Assembly: GCA_031278795.1 (NCBI GenBank)
Contig: JAITJT010000270.1
Coordinates: 1 to 12,317, forward strand
Length of the DNA stretch: 12,317 nt
DNA from: Deltaproteobacteria bacterium
Lineage (GTDB): Bacteria; Desulfobacterota; Desulfarculia; Adiutricales; Adiutricaceae
Reading direction: 5' to 3'
Shown: positions 6,443 to 12,317 of the stretch, one piece after another
How positions within the stretch are numbered: position 1 is the stretch's first letter
How the letters are laid out: each line of letters starts with the position of its first letter
The notes under the pieces: generated by a model
The model's database searches: none
What the model saw: only the letters and a program-made list of their open reading frames with translations
Told to the model about the DNA's origin: nothing
Made by a program: the position numbers and the translations under genes

Positions 6443-7654
6443 ATGTCATTTTTAGCCAAATTTCATAGACAAATAGAGCAGGGCCTCCTCGTGATGGCGC
6501 TGTGCGCTTTTATGACAGCTCCACCCCAAGATGCCCAGGCGCAAACGGTCCCGCCGCCTCAAGAGCCGGTGGTCGCCCAGCCCCTGTACCAGCCCCAGGC
6601 GACGGATCCCAATGTCCAGACCCCGCTTGCGCCTCCCCAAGCCCCGGCCCAAACCCCGGCGATGCCTCCGGCCCAGGCGGGCGCTAATGTTCAGCCGGTG
6701 GCCTTAGATCCTGCTTCCCAAGCCCAACTCCAGTCCCAGCAGCTTCCAAGCTACACCCCGCCGCCGCCTTCCCAAGGCGCGGTGCAAGGCGCCCCCCAGG
6801 GCGGTGGCTATACCCTGCCCACACCCATGCCCGCCGCACCCGAGGCCCAACCTGGAGCCCCAGCTGGGGCCCAGCCCCCGGCGGTGCCTACCTACGCCGT
6901 GCCCACGGCCATTCAGGGCGCGACCCCAACTGAGGCCCAGCCCGGGGCCACTCCGCTTCCCACTAACGCAGCCCCACAGGCCCCACAGGCCCCTCAGCCT
7001 GGGACTGACGTCCAGCAACAGCCCACAGTAGATGCCAATGGCGAGCTCCAGTATCCCCCCCAGGTGCTGGTGGCGGACCCTGACAGCGCCGTGAGCCCCC
7101 CGGGAACGCCTGGCTCTTTGGCCCCCGTTAGCCCCGCGGCCCTAGGCGCGGACACGGATCTTATCCTTCCGGCCCCCAAGGTGCCGGAAGACCCGGAGGC
7201 GGCACCGGTCTATCAGGAAATGGACAAGTGGCACAGTAAACTCCTGGCGGCCTATAATTTGAATCTCAACACCCTTCCGGACCCCTTCATGCCCATAGAG
7301 ACGGTCATGCGTCCAGCCAACACGGAGGTCGCCAAGAAAGAGCCCGACAAACGCCTGCCTATGATTCAGCGCCTGTCGCTCAACAGTTTCACCCTCACCG
7401 CGATCGTCGTGCACCCCAATCCCGCCAACAGCACCGCCCTGGTGGACAGTGGCGGCGTGGGCTACCTCATACGCCAAGGCACCAAGATTGGCCCCAACAA
7501 CGGTGTTGTGAGGGAGATAACGGACAGCAAGGTCGTGATAGAGGAGCCCGAGGTCAACTACAAGGGCGACAAGCGGGTGAGATACACCGAGCTCAAGCTC
7601 AATCCCATAGACTCGGGGCTTCCCGAGGAGGGCTTCCTGGACGACTCCGCCTGA
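6443..7654 (+). CDS. pilP: PilP-family pilus protein with a long Pro/Ala/Gln-rich linker
   Basis: A 403-residue periplasmic protein. The signal peptide spans residues 1-33 (core LLVMALCAFMTA, cut after AQA). A low-complexity Pro/Ala/Gln linker follows to about 250, then a motif DPFMPIE (280-286) and the PilP domain (about 310-386: FTLTAIVV, GGVGYLIRQGTKIG, NNGVVREITDSKVVIEE). PilP bridges PilN-PilO to the secretin PilQ. Typical PilP proteins are near 170-180 residues, so this one is more than twice as long because of the linker, which might span the periplasm or cross peptidoglycan. PilP is usually a lipoprotein, but the single Cys (21) has Leu before it and no lipobox is seen. ATG at 6443 fits the signal peptide; GTG at 6398 is in frame but sits in the hairpin. 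A ribosome site is only weak. Confidence 0.85.
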   Translation: MSFLAKFHRQIEQGLLVMALCAFMTAPPQDAQAQTVPPPQEPVVAQPLYQPQATDPNVQTPLAPPQAPAQTPAMPPAQAGANVQPVALDPASQAQLQSQQLPSYTPPPPSQGAVQGAPQGGGYTLPTPMPAAPEAQPGAPAGAQPPAVPTYAVPTAIQGATPTEAQPGATPLPTNAAPQAPQAPQPGTDVQQQPTVDANGELQYPPQVLVADPDSAVSPPGTPGSLAPVSPAALGADTDLILPAPKVPEDPEAAPVYQEMDKWHSKLLAAYNLNLNTLPDPFMPIETVMRPANTEVAKKEPDKRLPMIQRLSLNSFTLTAIVVHPNPANSTALVDSGGVGYLIRQGTKIGPNNGVVREITDSKVVIEEPEVNYKGDKRVRYTELKLNPIDSGLPEEGFLDDSA

Positions 7655-7755
7655 TACAAGCGAGTGTAGGACTAAATTAGGCTATAACGGATGAGCGCCC
7701 TGGATTCTGGATTTAAATTTTGGGTGAACCTTTTCCAATGTGCATTCACCTTATA

Positions 7756-7815
7756 TAGCTCTCGCTTGTTTAGCTCTCGCTTGTTTAGCTCTCGCTTGTT
7801 TAGCTCTCGCTTGTT
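7756..7815 (+). repeat. Four perfect tandem copies of a 15-base unit
   Basis: TAGCTCTCGCTTGTT is repeated exactly four times (7756, 7771, 7786, 7801). The lack of any divergence implies a recent expansion or a constraint. Nine bases of the unit (CTCGCTTGT) are the exact reverse complement of ACAAGCGAG at 7656-7664, next to the pilP stop codon. It is not a CRISPR array: there are no spacers and the unit is too short. Confidence 0.9.
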
Positions 7816-7816
7816 C

Positions 7817-7848
7817 GCGCGCATTAGTTTTTAGAAAAAAACTCGCGC
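7817..7848 (+). repeat. Hairpin immediately after the 15-base repeats
   Basis: AGTTTTT (7826-7832) and AAAAACT (7837-7843) are perfect complements around AGAA. Outside them GCGCG (7817-7821) and CGCGC (7844-7848) can pair, with CATT bulged on the left. It adjoins the last 15-base repeat. No U-run follows, so termination is doubtful on the plus strand. Confidence 0.5.
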
Positions 7849-7883
7849 ACCATAGCGTATCTTAAAATTATTTTTGTCCTTGT

Positions 7884-7911
7884 TTGGACTGTCTTTTGTT
7901 AAATTTATATT
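7884..7911 (+). promoter_or_regulatory. Weak candidate promoter for the second pilP gene
   Basis: TTGGAC (7884-7889), a 16-base spacer and TATATT (7906-7911). The -10 is close to consensus and the -35 is poor. A transcript from here would have a leader of about 330 bases containing the 8062-8088 hairpin. Other partial matches lie nearer the gene (TTGTTA at 8147) but lack good partners. Confidence 0.25.
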
Positions 7912-8061
7912 TTTAGTTTGTTTTAAAAAAACATTTTTCTTAGGTAAAGCTAACAAACGACAGAAGCTAAACTTAAGGCATGAGTTGGTAGGCGTAAAAA
8001 GAATTAAAATTTAAACGCTACCGTGTCACAAATTCATGTTAACAATATGATTTTTATGCCA

Positions 8062-8088
8062 AAGGCAAATATATTTTTCATTTGCCTT
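8062..8088 (+). repeat. 9-base-pair hairpin AAGGCAAAT/ATTTGCCTT
   Basis: The arms 8062-8070 and 8080-8088 are perfect reverse complements around a 9-base loop. It is a clear stem-loop about 160 bases before the second pilP gene. Neither strand has a proper U-run next to it, so it could be an operator or a leader hairpin. Confidence 0.55.
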
Positions 8089-8250
8089 GTGGGATATTTT
8101 TCACCAATTAATCAGGAATTATACTTATATTATTTGGCAAAAGCGCTTGTTAAAGCCATTATTACAGTAACTTATAAATAACTTGAGCTTTAGTTAAAGT
8201 GTTTTGTCTTAAAATTTTTTTTAAGAACCACTTGAAGGAGGCACCAGTAT

Positions 8251-8745
8251 ATGTCAAAATCAGTAGTAAGGATTGTTATGGCACTTGTTTTTTTCACGAC
8301 TCTTTCACTGGTTCTCCACACACAACTAAGTGCCCAAAACGATCCTAAGCCAGGCGACGAGTTAATCATTCCACCGCCAGCACCCGGGGCGACACCTCTT
8401 GCGCCTTCCACTCCAGGGCTTCCACCCGCGACTCCCGCTTCACCAAAAGTAACGAGTTTCGCGGACGATACCGTGGATATGGATGGTCAAGTGGATCCGA
8501 CTAATCTGGAAAAATATCCACTCCAGGATCTTAGTCTCTCCGCCATAGTGGTGAAAAGCGATCCTGAGTACAACATAGCCCTTCTTGAAGTTGGAGGAAT
8601 CGGCTACAGCGTGCGCAAGGGCGCCAAGGTGGGATCCGGAAACGGTATAGTCCGCGAGATAACCGAATCCAACGTGATTATCGAAGAGCTTAGCAAAGAC
8701 GGGGCCCCCACGGGCAAAATGGTAACATTGAGCTTCAACAACTAA
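8251..8745 (+). CDS. Second, short PilP-domain protein (tandem paralogue)
   Basis: A 164-residue periplasmic protein. A signal peptide covers residues 1-28 (VVRIVMALVFFTTLSLVL, cut after LSA), followed by a short Pro-rich stretch (40-66) and a PilP domain (about 88-163: YPLQDLSLSAIVV, GGIGYSVRKGAKVG, GNGIVREITESNVIIEE). Across about 60 residues the domain matches that of the upstream pilP at roughly half of the positions by eye, so the two are paralogues. It is the usual PilP size. It has no cysteine at all, so it cannot be a lipoprotein, unlike standard PilP. ATG at 8251 has AAGGAGG 9 bases upstream, the best ribosome site in the window, suggesting good translation. It lies about 600 bases from each pil neighbour or more and probably has its own promoter. 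Its codon use seems a little more AT-rich than the other pil genes. Confidence 0.88.
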   Translation: MSKSVVRIVMALVFFTTLSLVLHTQLSAQNDPKPGDELIIPPPAPGATPLAPSTPGLPPATPASPKVTSFADDTVDMDGQVDPTNLEKYPLQDLSLSAIVVKSDPEYNIALLEVGGIGYSVRKGAKVGSGNGIVREITESNVIIEELSKDGAPTGKMVTLSFNN

Positions 8746-8775
8746 CACACTTCACTTTTTTCTCCTGTTCAAGAG

Positions 8776-8819
8776 GTTTCAGGCGCGTCAAAATAAATCG
8801 CATTTTGGCGCCCTGAAAC
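8776..8819 (+). terminator. Long hairpin after the second pilP gene, possible terminator
   Basis: GTTTCAGG (8776-8783) pairs perfectly with CCTGAAAC (8812-8819); inside, after one bulge, CGC pairs with GCG and CAAAAT (8789-8794) pairs with ATTTTG (8802-8807). The stem begins 30 bases after the stop codon, the right place for a terminator, but only three T follow it, so termination may be weak or Rho-assisted. It may instead protect the message end. Confidence 0.45.
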
Positions 8820-9339
8820 TTTCACTACCAAAGGTACCTTAAAATCACGCTTTTAGATTTGAACATTCAGCTCTTTTTTTTCTCACTATTTTAATTCCAA
8901 AATGCCTTAATAATCACGAAAGAAAAAAAGTTATTACGTCCTTGTCTTTGTCCACACAAGCTTTTGTAAAGTTTTTTAATATCTTTTGTAATATCTTTTT
9001 TCATAAATCTCATTAAAAATTTACTTTCCCTCTAGCATAAATTTTTTCCTAATTCTTTAATTTTTCCCAAAACTTTTTAATCTTCTTCTTTTTATTATCA
9101 AAATAAGCCCTCTACTTTCGTAAATATTTAAATACCTAAACTTTTTAAATTACCACTTAAAAGCCCTAAAGATATTGGTCTCCAAATTGTTCCACACTAT
9201 GAATAGCTTTTGAAAGGAGATTTATAGAAAAATAAATAAAAAAATATTATCTTTTCATTGTGTTGAAGTTTTACGCGCTTACGGGCCTTTCTAAAGATTT
9301 TTGATGGCCCCGGGCCTCAAAACCGGCCGCCAAGTACTA

Positions 9340-9425
9340 TTTTGGGAAATAATTAACCCGTGCCACAGGGGAAATAGCTTTTTCCCAAAAAGTCTATATA
9401 TCATTGCCACTGAAATATAGACTTT
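9340..9425 (+). promoter_or_regulatory. Two overlapping perfect stem-loops upstream of pilQ
   Basis: Stem 1: TTTTGGGAAA (9340-9349) with TTTCCCAAAA (9381-9390), 10 pairs. An internal GGGAAA (9369-9374) can compete for the same TTTCCC. Stem 2: AAAGTCTATAT (9389-9399) with ATATAGACTTT (9415-9425), 11 pairs around a 15-base loop. The stems share bases 9389-9390, so full formation of one disturbs the other. This resembles an RNA switch or a tandem operator. No known RNA family was recognised. Confidence 0.5.
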
Positions 9426-9504
9426 AATATATGGTGGTTGGGAGTCTTAATGACTCGTATTTAATTAGGTGAAAGTTTTAAGATTTATGCTTATTTTAGG
9501 CTTA

Positions 9505-9510
9505 TATAAT
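9505..9510 (+). promoter_or_regulatory. Possible -10 box for pilQ
   Basis: A perfect TATAAT about 220 bases before the pilQ start, but with no credible -35 at the right distance (GATTTA at 9482-9487). An alternative lies at the inverted repeat: TTGCCA (9404-9409), 17 bases, ATATAT (9427-9432). Neither is convincing alone. Confidence 0.25.
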
Positions 9511-9731
9511 TTTTTTGGGAACTTATAGGTAAGTATCAGATTAAACAAAGCTCAGACATAATCGAAGAAATAGACATCTGTCTAATTTTCTTAAAGTACT
9601 ATCTCGCTTCTGCCGATTAATTTATAGAGAGCTTCTAAGCTTATTTAAGGGATGAAGCCCAGATTGCTACTTAAAGATTCGAAAGTGATCTAGAGTGATC
9701 AGTTCTGATGATTACCCTTCAGGAGACTGCC

Positions 9732-11183
9732 ATGAGAACCAGCCCTAATATATTTCTCAGGCCTATTGTGCCGTTAATAATTTTGTTCGCCTCCGTGTTC
9801 ATGCTATCCGGAGGCCTGGCTTACGCCCAGACCTTCGCGCCCCCGGCTGACCCCTCCAGGCCCGCGACGCCCCAGGCCGCCCAGGCCCAGGCCCAGGGTC
9901 AGGCCGCTCCCCGGGCGGGAGGCGCCTTGGCGGGATTGGGCCTGGGTGACGAGAAGGTATACACGGGAGAGCGCATAAGCCTCGATTTTCAAAACGCTGA
10001 CATCCACAACATACTCCGCCTCATAGGCGAGGTCTCCGGCAAGAACGTCGTGGTATCCGACGCCGTTAGTGGAAAGGTCACCCTTAAACTGAGAAACGTC
10101 CCTTGGGATCAGGCTCTGGACATTGTCTTGGCGTCTAAGAACCTAGATTTCGAGGAAGTCGGAAACGTCCTCCGCATTGACACCAAGGACAACATCCGCC
10201 GGGCTACCCCGGATTACTCGGACCCCACCATTAGGGTGACTTTGGACAAGTGGACCTATACCCCCAAATACTCCTCAGTCACCACGCTGGCAGCTGAATT
10301 GGAGAAGGCCAAGAGCCCCAGGGGAACCGTCAGGGTCATCGGAAACGACATCTACGTGGAGGACGACGTAGATACCCTCAAGGCTATCAGGCTACTTGCC
10401 GTGCGCAATGACCGGGTCACCAAGCAGATACTCATAGAGGCCCGTATAGTGGAGGCCACGGCCCTGTTCCAGCAGTCCCTGGGCGTGCGCTGGGGCGGTG
10501 GCTATGACCGTTTCGGAAACTTCAGCAACCATACCGAGGCCATGGATCTGGTGGGCACCGATCTCACCGAGGGCGACTACTCCCCTGGTGAGGCCTTTGG
10601 GGCTTTTAGCGTGGGAAACGGGAGCGGCATCGCCTTGGGCATGGGATTCCTCAACCGGGCCGGAACGCTTTTGCTAAACGCCGAGCTCTCGGCGGCTGAG
10701 ACCGTGGGCCAGACCAAGATCATCTCCGCCCCACGCATAATGGCCGCAAACGACCAGCAGGTCTATATCAAGCAGGGCCAGCAGATCCCCTATAAGTCCG
10801 GCGGCGGCCTGGGCACCAACACCTCCACCGAGTTCAAGGACGCGGTCATGGAGCTGAGGGTCACCCCCCACATAGAGGAAAACGGCGAGATAGTGACCCT
10901 AGATATCACGCTCACCAAGGACTCACCCGGCGAGAGGTATGGGGCCTCAGATGAGCCCTCCATAAACAAGAGGGAAGCCTACACCAAGCTCATGGTTAAA
11001 AATGGCGAGACCGTGGTAATCGGTGGTATAATAACAGATGACCAGAGCGTGGGCGGCACCCGGGTTCCCGGACTACACGCCATTCCGCTCTTGGGGTGGC
11101 TCTTTGAAGAGAAAAATATCTCCAACTCCAAGACCGAGCTACTAATCTTCATAACAGCCTCCATAATTCCCATCAACATTTGA
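9732..11183 (+). CDS. pilQ: PilQ, type IV pilus outer-membrane secretin
   Basis: A 483-residue secretin, the outer-membrane ring through which the pilus passes. Signal peptide 1-32 (cut after AYA), an Ala/Gln/Pro-rich linker (33-70), an N0/STN domain (about 76-155: ISLDFQNADIHNILRLIGEV), an N1 domain (about 167-232), then the secretin barrel domain (about 235-481), with ILIEARIVEA (233-242), TKIISAPRIMAANDQQVYIK (328-347) and the hallmark VPGLHAIPLLGWLFE (445-459). The end reads LLIFITASIIP, with Ala where Pro is usual. It lacks the AMIN domains that many PilQ proteins carry, so it is short. ATG at 9732 is chosen because AGGAG stands 6 bases upstream; an in-frame ATG at 9708 has no ribosome site. 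A terminator follows 20 bases after the stop. PilP is its expected inner-membrane-side partner. Confidence 0.95.
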   Translation: MRTSPNIFLRPIVPLIILFASVFMLSGGLAYAQTFAPPADPSRPATPQAAQAQAQGQAAPRAGGALAGLGLGDEKVYTGERISLDFQNADIHNILRLIGEVSGKNVVVSDAVSGKVTLKLRNVPWDQALDIVLASKNLDFEEVGNVLRIDTKDNIRRATPDYSDPTIRVTLDKWTYTPKYSSVTTLAAELEKAKSPRGTVRVIGNDIYVEDDVDTLKAIRLLAVRNDRVTKQILIEARIVEATALFQQSLGVRWGGGYDRFGNFSNHTEAMDLVGTDLTEGDYSPGEAFGAFSVGNGSGIALGMGFLNRAGTLLLNAELSAAETVGQTKIISAPRIMAANDQQVYIKQGQQIPYKSGGGLGTNTSTEFKDAVMELRVTPHIEENGEIVTLDITLTKDSPGERYGASDEPSINKREAYTKLMVKNGETVVIGGIITDDQSVGGTRVPGLHAIPLLGWLFEEKNISNSKTELLIFITASIIPINI

Positions 11184-11203
11184 CAATCGACTGTTTTTTC
11201 TCC

Positions 11204-11255
11204 AAAAGAGTCTCAAACTAAGGAAAATATTCCGTAGTTTTGGGGCTCTTTTTTT
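11204..11255 (+). terminator. Intrinsic terminator of pilQ
   Basis: AAAGAG (11205-11210) pairs with CTCTTT (11246-11251); inside, CAAACTA (11214-11220) pairs with TAGTTTTG (one bulge, 11235-11242) and GGAA (11222-11225) with TTCC (11230-11233) around AATA. A run of seven T (11249-11255) ends it. It begins 20 bases after the pilQ stop. Confidence 0.88.
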
Positions 11256-11303
11256 GTGGTTGTCTTAAGAGCTTAAGTACTACTTCAAGGGGGAAGCGCC
11301 ACC

Positions 11304-11537
11304 ATGGGCTTTTATTCGTCGCTTAGGTTTCCAGGCGCTAAAAGCCCTCTTGCGCCTTTCAATAAAGACACTATGGTAGATAGAAGCGTCCATATTTCCA
11401 AAAAATCGAACTCAATCGTTTTACAATTAGGCAACCGCTTGATAGACGCTTATCTTTCCGGATTTTCCAAAACGCACTTGTATATATCTAGTCTCACTAT
11501 TAGAGGCAAAGTTAGCGTCTTTACAAAAATTCTCTAA
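11304..11537 (+). CDS. Doubtful small hypothetical protein
   Basis: A 77-codon frame starting ATG at 11304 with AAGGGGG about 10 bases upstream, 48 bases after the pilQ terminator. The predicted product is basic, rich in Ser, Leu and Lys, with no signal peptide, membrane helix or motif I recognise. A palindromic CTTAAG-AG-CTTAAG (11264-11277) lies before it. Base composition is AT-rich, unlike the sure genes here, so this may be chance or a decayed gene. I give it as a possibility only. Confidence 0.2.
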   Translation: MGFYSSLRFPGAKSPLAPFNKDTMVDRSVHISKKSNSIVLQLGNRLIDAYLSGFSKTHLYISSLTIRGKVSVFTKIL

Positions 11538-11985
11538 TCTACGGCGCTTCCAACAAGGGAAAGGTCGCAGAAATTTTAGTGCTAAGCGATCCCAATATGT
11601 ATCCTAGCTTAAGCAACATGGAGAAAATGAATTTTTAGCAAAAACCAATTATATCCAAGAGTTTTAAGGTGCTATTTTGCTCTTTTTTGAAATTGTTTTT
11701 CAGTCGTATCAGCGGATTTAAAAACAAATCCTACTTAGAGGTACATGACTTACCGCCCCTCTAAAACTAAATTTAGAATTTAGAGCATTTTTAAAGGGCC
11801 GCCTCATCAAGCCCTCTACCAAAGGCGCTAGATTGCGGCCTCGAGTAAGCCCGTCAGCTTGAGCCTTAAATATTTCTGTTTTTAGGTCATAAACCCTAAA
11901 AGGGCGCGTCTTTTAGGGACGGATTAGGAAAAAGGCCCCAAAAGCCTCTCCGTATTGGGCACCCTGGGAAAGAGGGATAATTTTC
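11538..11985. other. AT-rich gap before the tRNA promoter
   Basis: No gene is supported. It includes CTAAATT/AATTTAG (11767-11783), a GGCC-containing patch (about 11795-11845) and the perfect hairpin at 11894-11918. I see no recognisable protein remnant, mobile element or RNA gene. Confidence 0.55.
11894..11918. repeat. 8-base-pair hairpin CCCTAAAA/TTTTAGGG
   Basis: The arms 11894-11901 and 11911-11918 are perfect complements around a 9-base GC-rich loop. It lies about 70 bases before the -35 box of the tRNA promoter. Neither strand has a U-run adjoining it. It may be an operator or the remnant of a terminator. Confidence 0.45.
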
Positions 11986-12013
11986 TTGACAAAGAGCCGA
12001 TTTTTGGTAAAAT
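11986..12013 (+). promoter_or_regulatory. Strong sigma-70 promoter for tRNA-Val and its leader
   Basis: A perfect TTGACA (11986-11991), a 16-base spacer and TAAAAT (12008-12013) make this the best promoter in the window. The start site would be near 12020, which leaves about 115 bases before the tRNA. That is longer than most tRNA leaders and is structured. Confidence 0.7.
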
Positions 12014-12018
12014 GACAA

Positions 12019-12125
12019 CATACGGGCCTTGCCGCTCTGAACCAGGTGCTTAAAAATAAGCTAAAAATCTGGCCAGGCCCTCGGCTCGAAAGTTCAATCT
12101 CCACCTGCCCCTTCGTGGAGTTTTG
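12019..12125 (+). ncRNA. Candidate structured small RNA or tRNA leader
   Basis: Downstream of the promoter the sequence can fold into a nested stem: GGGCCT (12024-12029) with AGGCCC (12075-12080), CCAG (12042-12045) with CTGG (12069-12072), and GCTTA (12048-12052) with TAAGC (12057-12061). A separate hairpin CTCCAC (12099-12104)/GTGGAG (12115-12120) is followed by TTTTGGCTTTT, terminator-like. It does not match 4.5S, 6S, tmRNA or RNase P as far as I can see. It may be an independent RNA, or a processed leader of tRNA-Val with an attenuator. The ends are estimates. Confidence 0.35.
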
Positions 12126-12133
12126 GCTTTTAA

Positions 12134-12208
12134 AGGCGTGTAGCTCAGGGGGAGAGCACTACCTTGACACGGTAGTGGTCAAGAGTTCAAATCTCTTCAC
12201 GCCTACCA
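12134..12208 (+). tRNA. tRNA-Val (anticodon GAC), CCA encoded
   Basis: A full cloverleaf can be drawn. The acceptor AGGCGTG (12134-12140) pairs with CACGCCT (12198-12204), the D stem is GCTC/GAGC (12143-12146, 12154-12157), and the anticodon stem CTACC/GGTAG (12159-12163, 12171-12175) has loop TTGACAC with anticodon GAC at 12166-12168. The T stem AAGAG/CTCTT (12181-12185, 12193-12197) has loop TTCAAAT. A discriminator and CCA (12205-12208) are encoded. It reads Val codons GUC and GUU. Confidence 0.97.
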
Positions 12209-12233
12209 TTAGCTTTCTTTTTCTATATACCTC

Positions 12234-12279
12234 AAAAGCCTTAGACCCTCACTTTCAAGGGTTTAAGGCTTTTTATTTT
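12234..12279 (+). terminator. Intrinsic terminator after tRNA-Val
   Basis: AAAAGCCTTA (12234-12243) pairs with TAAGGCTTTT, and inside it ACCCT pairs with AGGGT around an 8-base loop, with one G/T mismatch between the stems. TTTTTATTTT follows. It lies 26 bases after the tRNA. Confidence 0.88.
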
Positions 12280-12317
12280 GCGCTGCTTACGCCAAGCGCC
12301 AGGCTACCACTTTTTTT

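Larger units (their letters stand above)
7655..8250. other. Gap between the two pilP genes with repeats and hairpins
   Basis: No gene is supported in these 596 bases. The contents are an ACAAGCGAG element right after the pilP stop (7656-7664), four 15-base tandem repeats (7756-7815), a hairpin directly after them (7817-7848), a weak promoter (7884-7911) and a 9-base-pair hairpin (8062-8088). From about 7850 on the sequence is strongly AT-rich. No proper terminator was found after pilP. Confidence 0.6.
8746..9731. other. Nearly 1 kb non-coding gap before pilQ
   Basis: No supported gene. After the hairpin at 8776-8819 the plus strand is strikingly T-rich to about 9190 and holds a 12-base tandem duplication (TAATATCTTTTG at 8977 and a near copy at 8989). 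A short GC-rich patch follows (about 9275-9330, with GGCCCCGGGCC at 9306-9316), then the overlapping inverted repeats at 9340-9425 and a TATAAT at 9505-9510 with no good -35. The last 200 bases before pilQ show nothing I recognise. Confidence 0.6.

Noticed and set aside
6704..7018. Minus-strand frame opposite the pilP linker
   Set aside because: Gly/Arg/Leu low-complexity shadow of the Pro/Ala/Gln-rich linker.
7756..7815. CRISPR array
   Set aside because: The four 15-base units are directly adjoining with no spacers, and no cas gene is present.
8440..8748. 102-codon minus-strand frame opposite the second pilP
   Set aside because: Antisense shadow of a gene with a strong ribosome site and a recognised domain.
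11913..12104. 63-codon minus-strand frame overlapping the tRNA promoter
   Set aside because: Starts with GTG, lacks recognisable features and lies opposite a strong promoter and structured leader.

Overview
The window looks like chromosomal DNA of a Gram-negative bacterium, most likely a deltaproteobacterial (Desulfobacterota-like) lineage. The evidence is a pilM-N-O-P-Q gene order with an outer-membrane secretin, periplasmic signal peptides, and gene style: GC-rich genes with frequent ATA and AGG codons, set in very AT-rich, unusually long intergenic stretches. The lineage is an inference from family knowledge and style; no marker gene settles it.

Left part (1-3201): a minus-strand periplasmic solute-binding protein (TTG start at 1312, with its own -35/-10 and Shine-Dalgarno), then a plus-strand SCP2-domain protein behind a leader with spaced A-tracts and a strong palindrome, then a 66-residue XRE-type DNA-binding protein behind a TTGACA-type promoter with three phased ACAAGTT boxes.

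Central part (3202-11255): the type IV pilus alignment and secretin locus, in order PilM (cytoplasmic actin-like), PilN and PilO (inner-membrane, periplasmic domains), a PilP with a very long Pro/Ala/Gln-rich linker, a second short PilP paralogue, and PilQ (secretin without AMIN domains). PilM-PilN-PilO-PilP link the cytoplasmic motor platform to the PilQ channel. Only pilM and pilN overlap; the other junctions are about 110 to 985 bases long and hold tandem repeats, perfect inverted repeats and candidate promoters. The locus therefore looks like several transcription units rather than one compact operon. A good intrinsic terminator follows pilQ.

Right part (11256-12317): an AT-rich stretch with at most one doubtful small ORF, then a consensus-like promoter, about 105 bases that could fold into a nested hairpin plus a terminator-like hairpin, a complete tRNA-Val(GAC) with encoded CCA, and an intrinsic terminator.

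Most unusual points: the duplicated PilP, neither copy with a lipobox; 21-base-periodic repeats before pilO; four perfect 15-base repeats with a lone complementary 9-mer between the pilP genes; interleaved inverted repeats before pilM and pilQ; and the possible small RNA in front of tRNA-Val.
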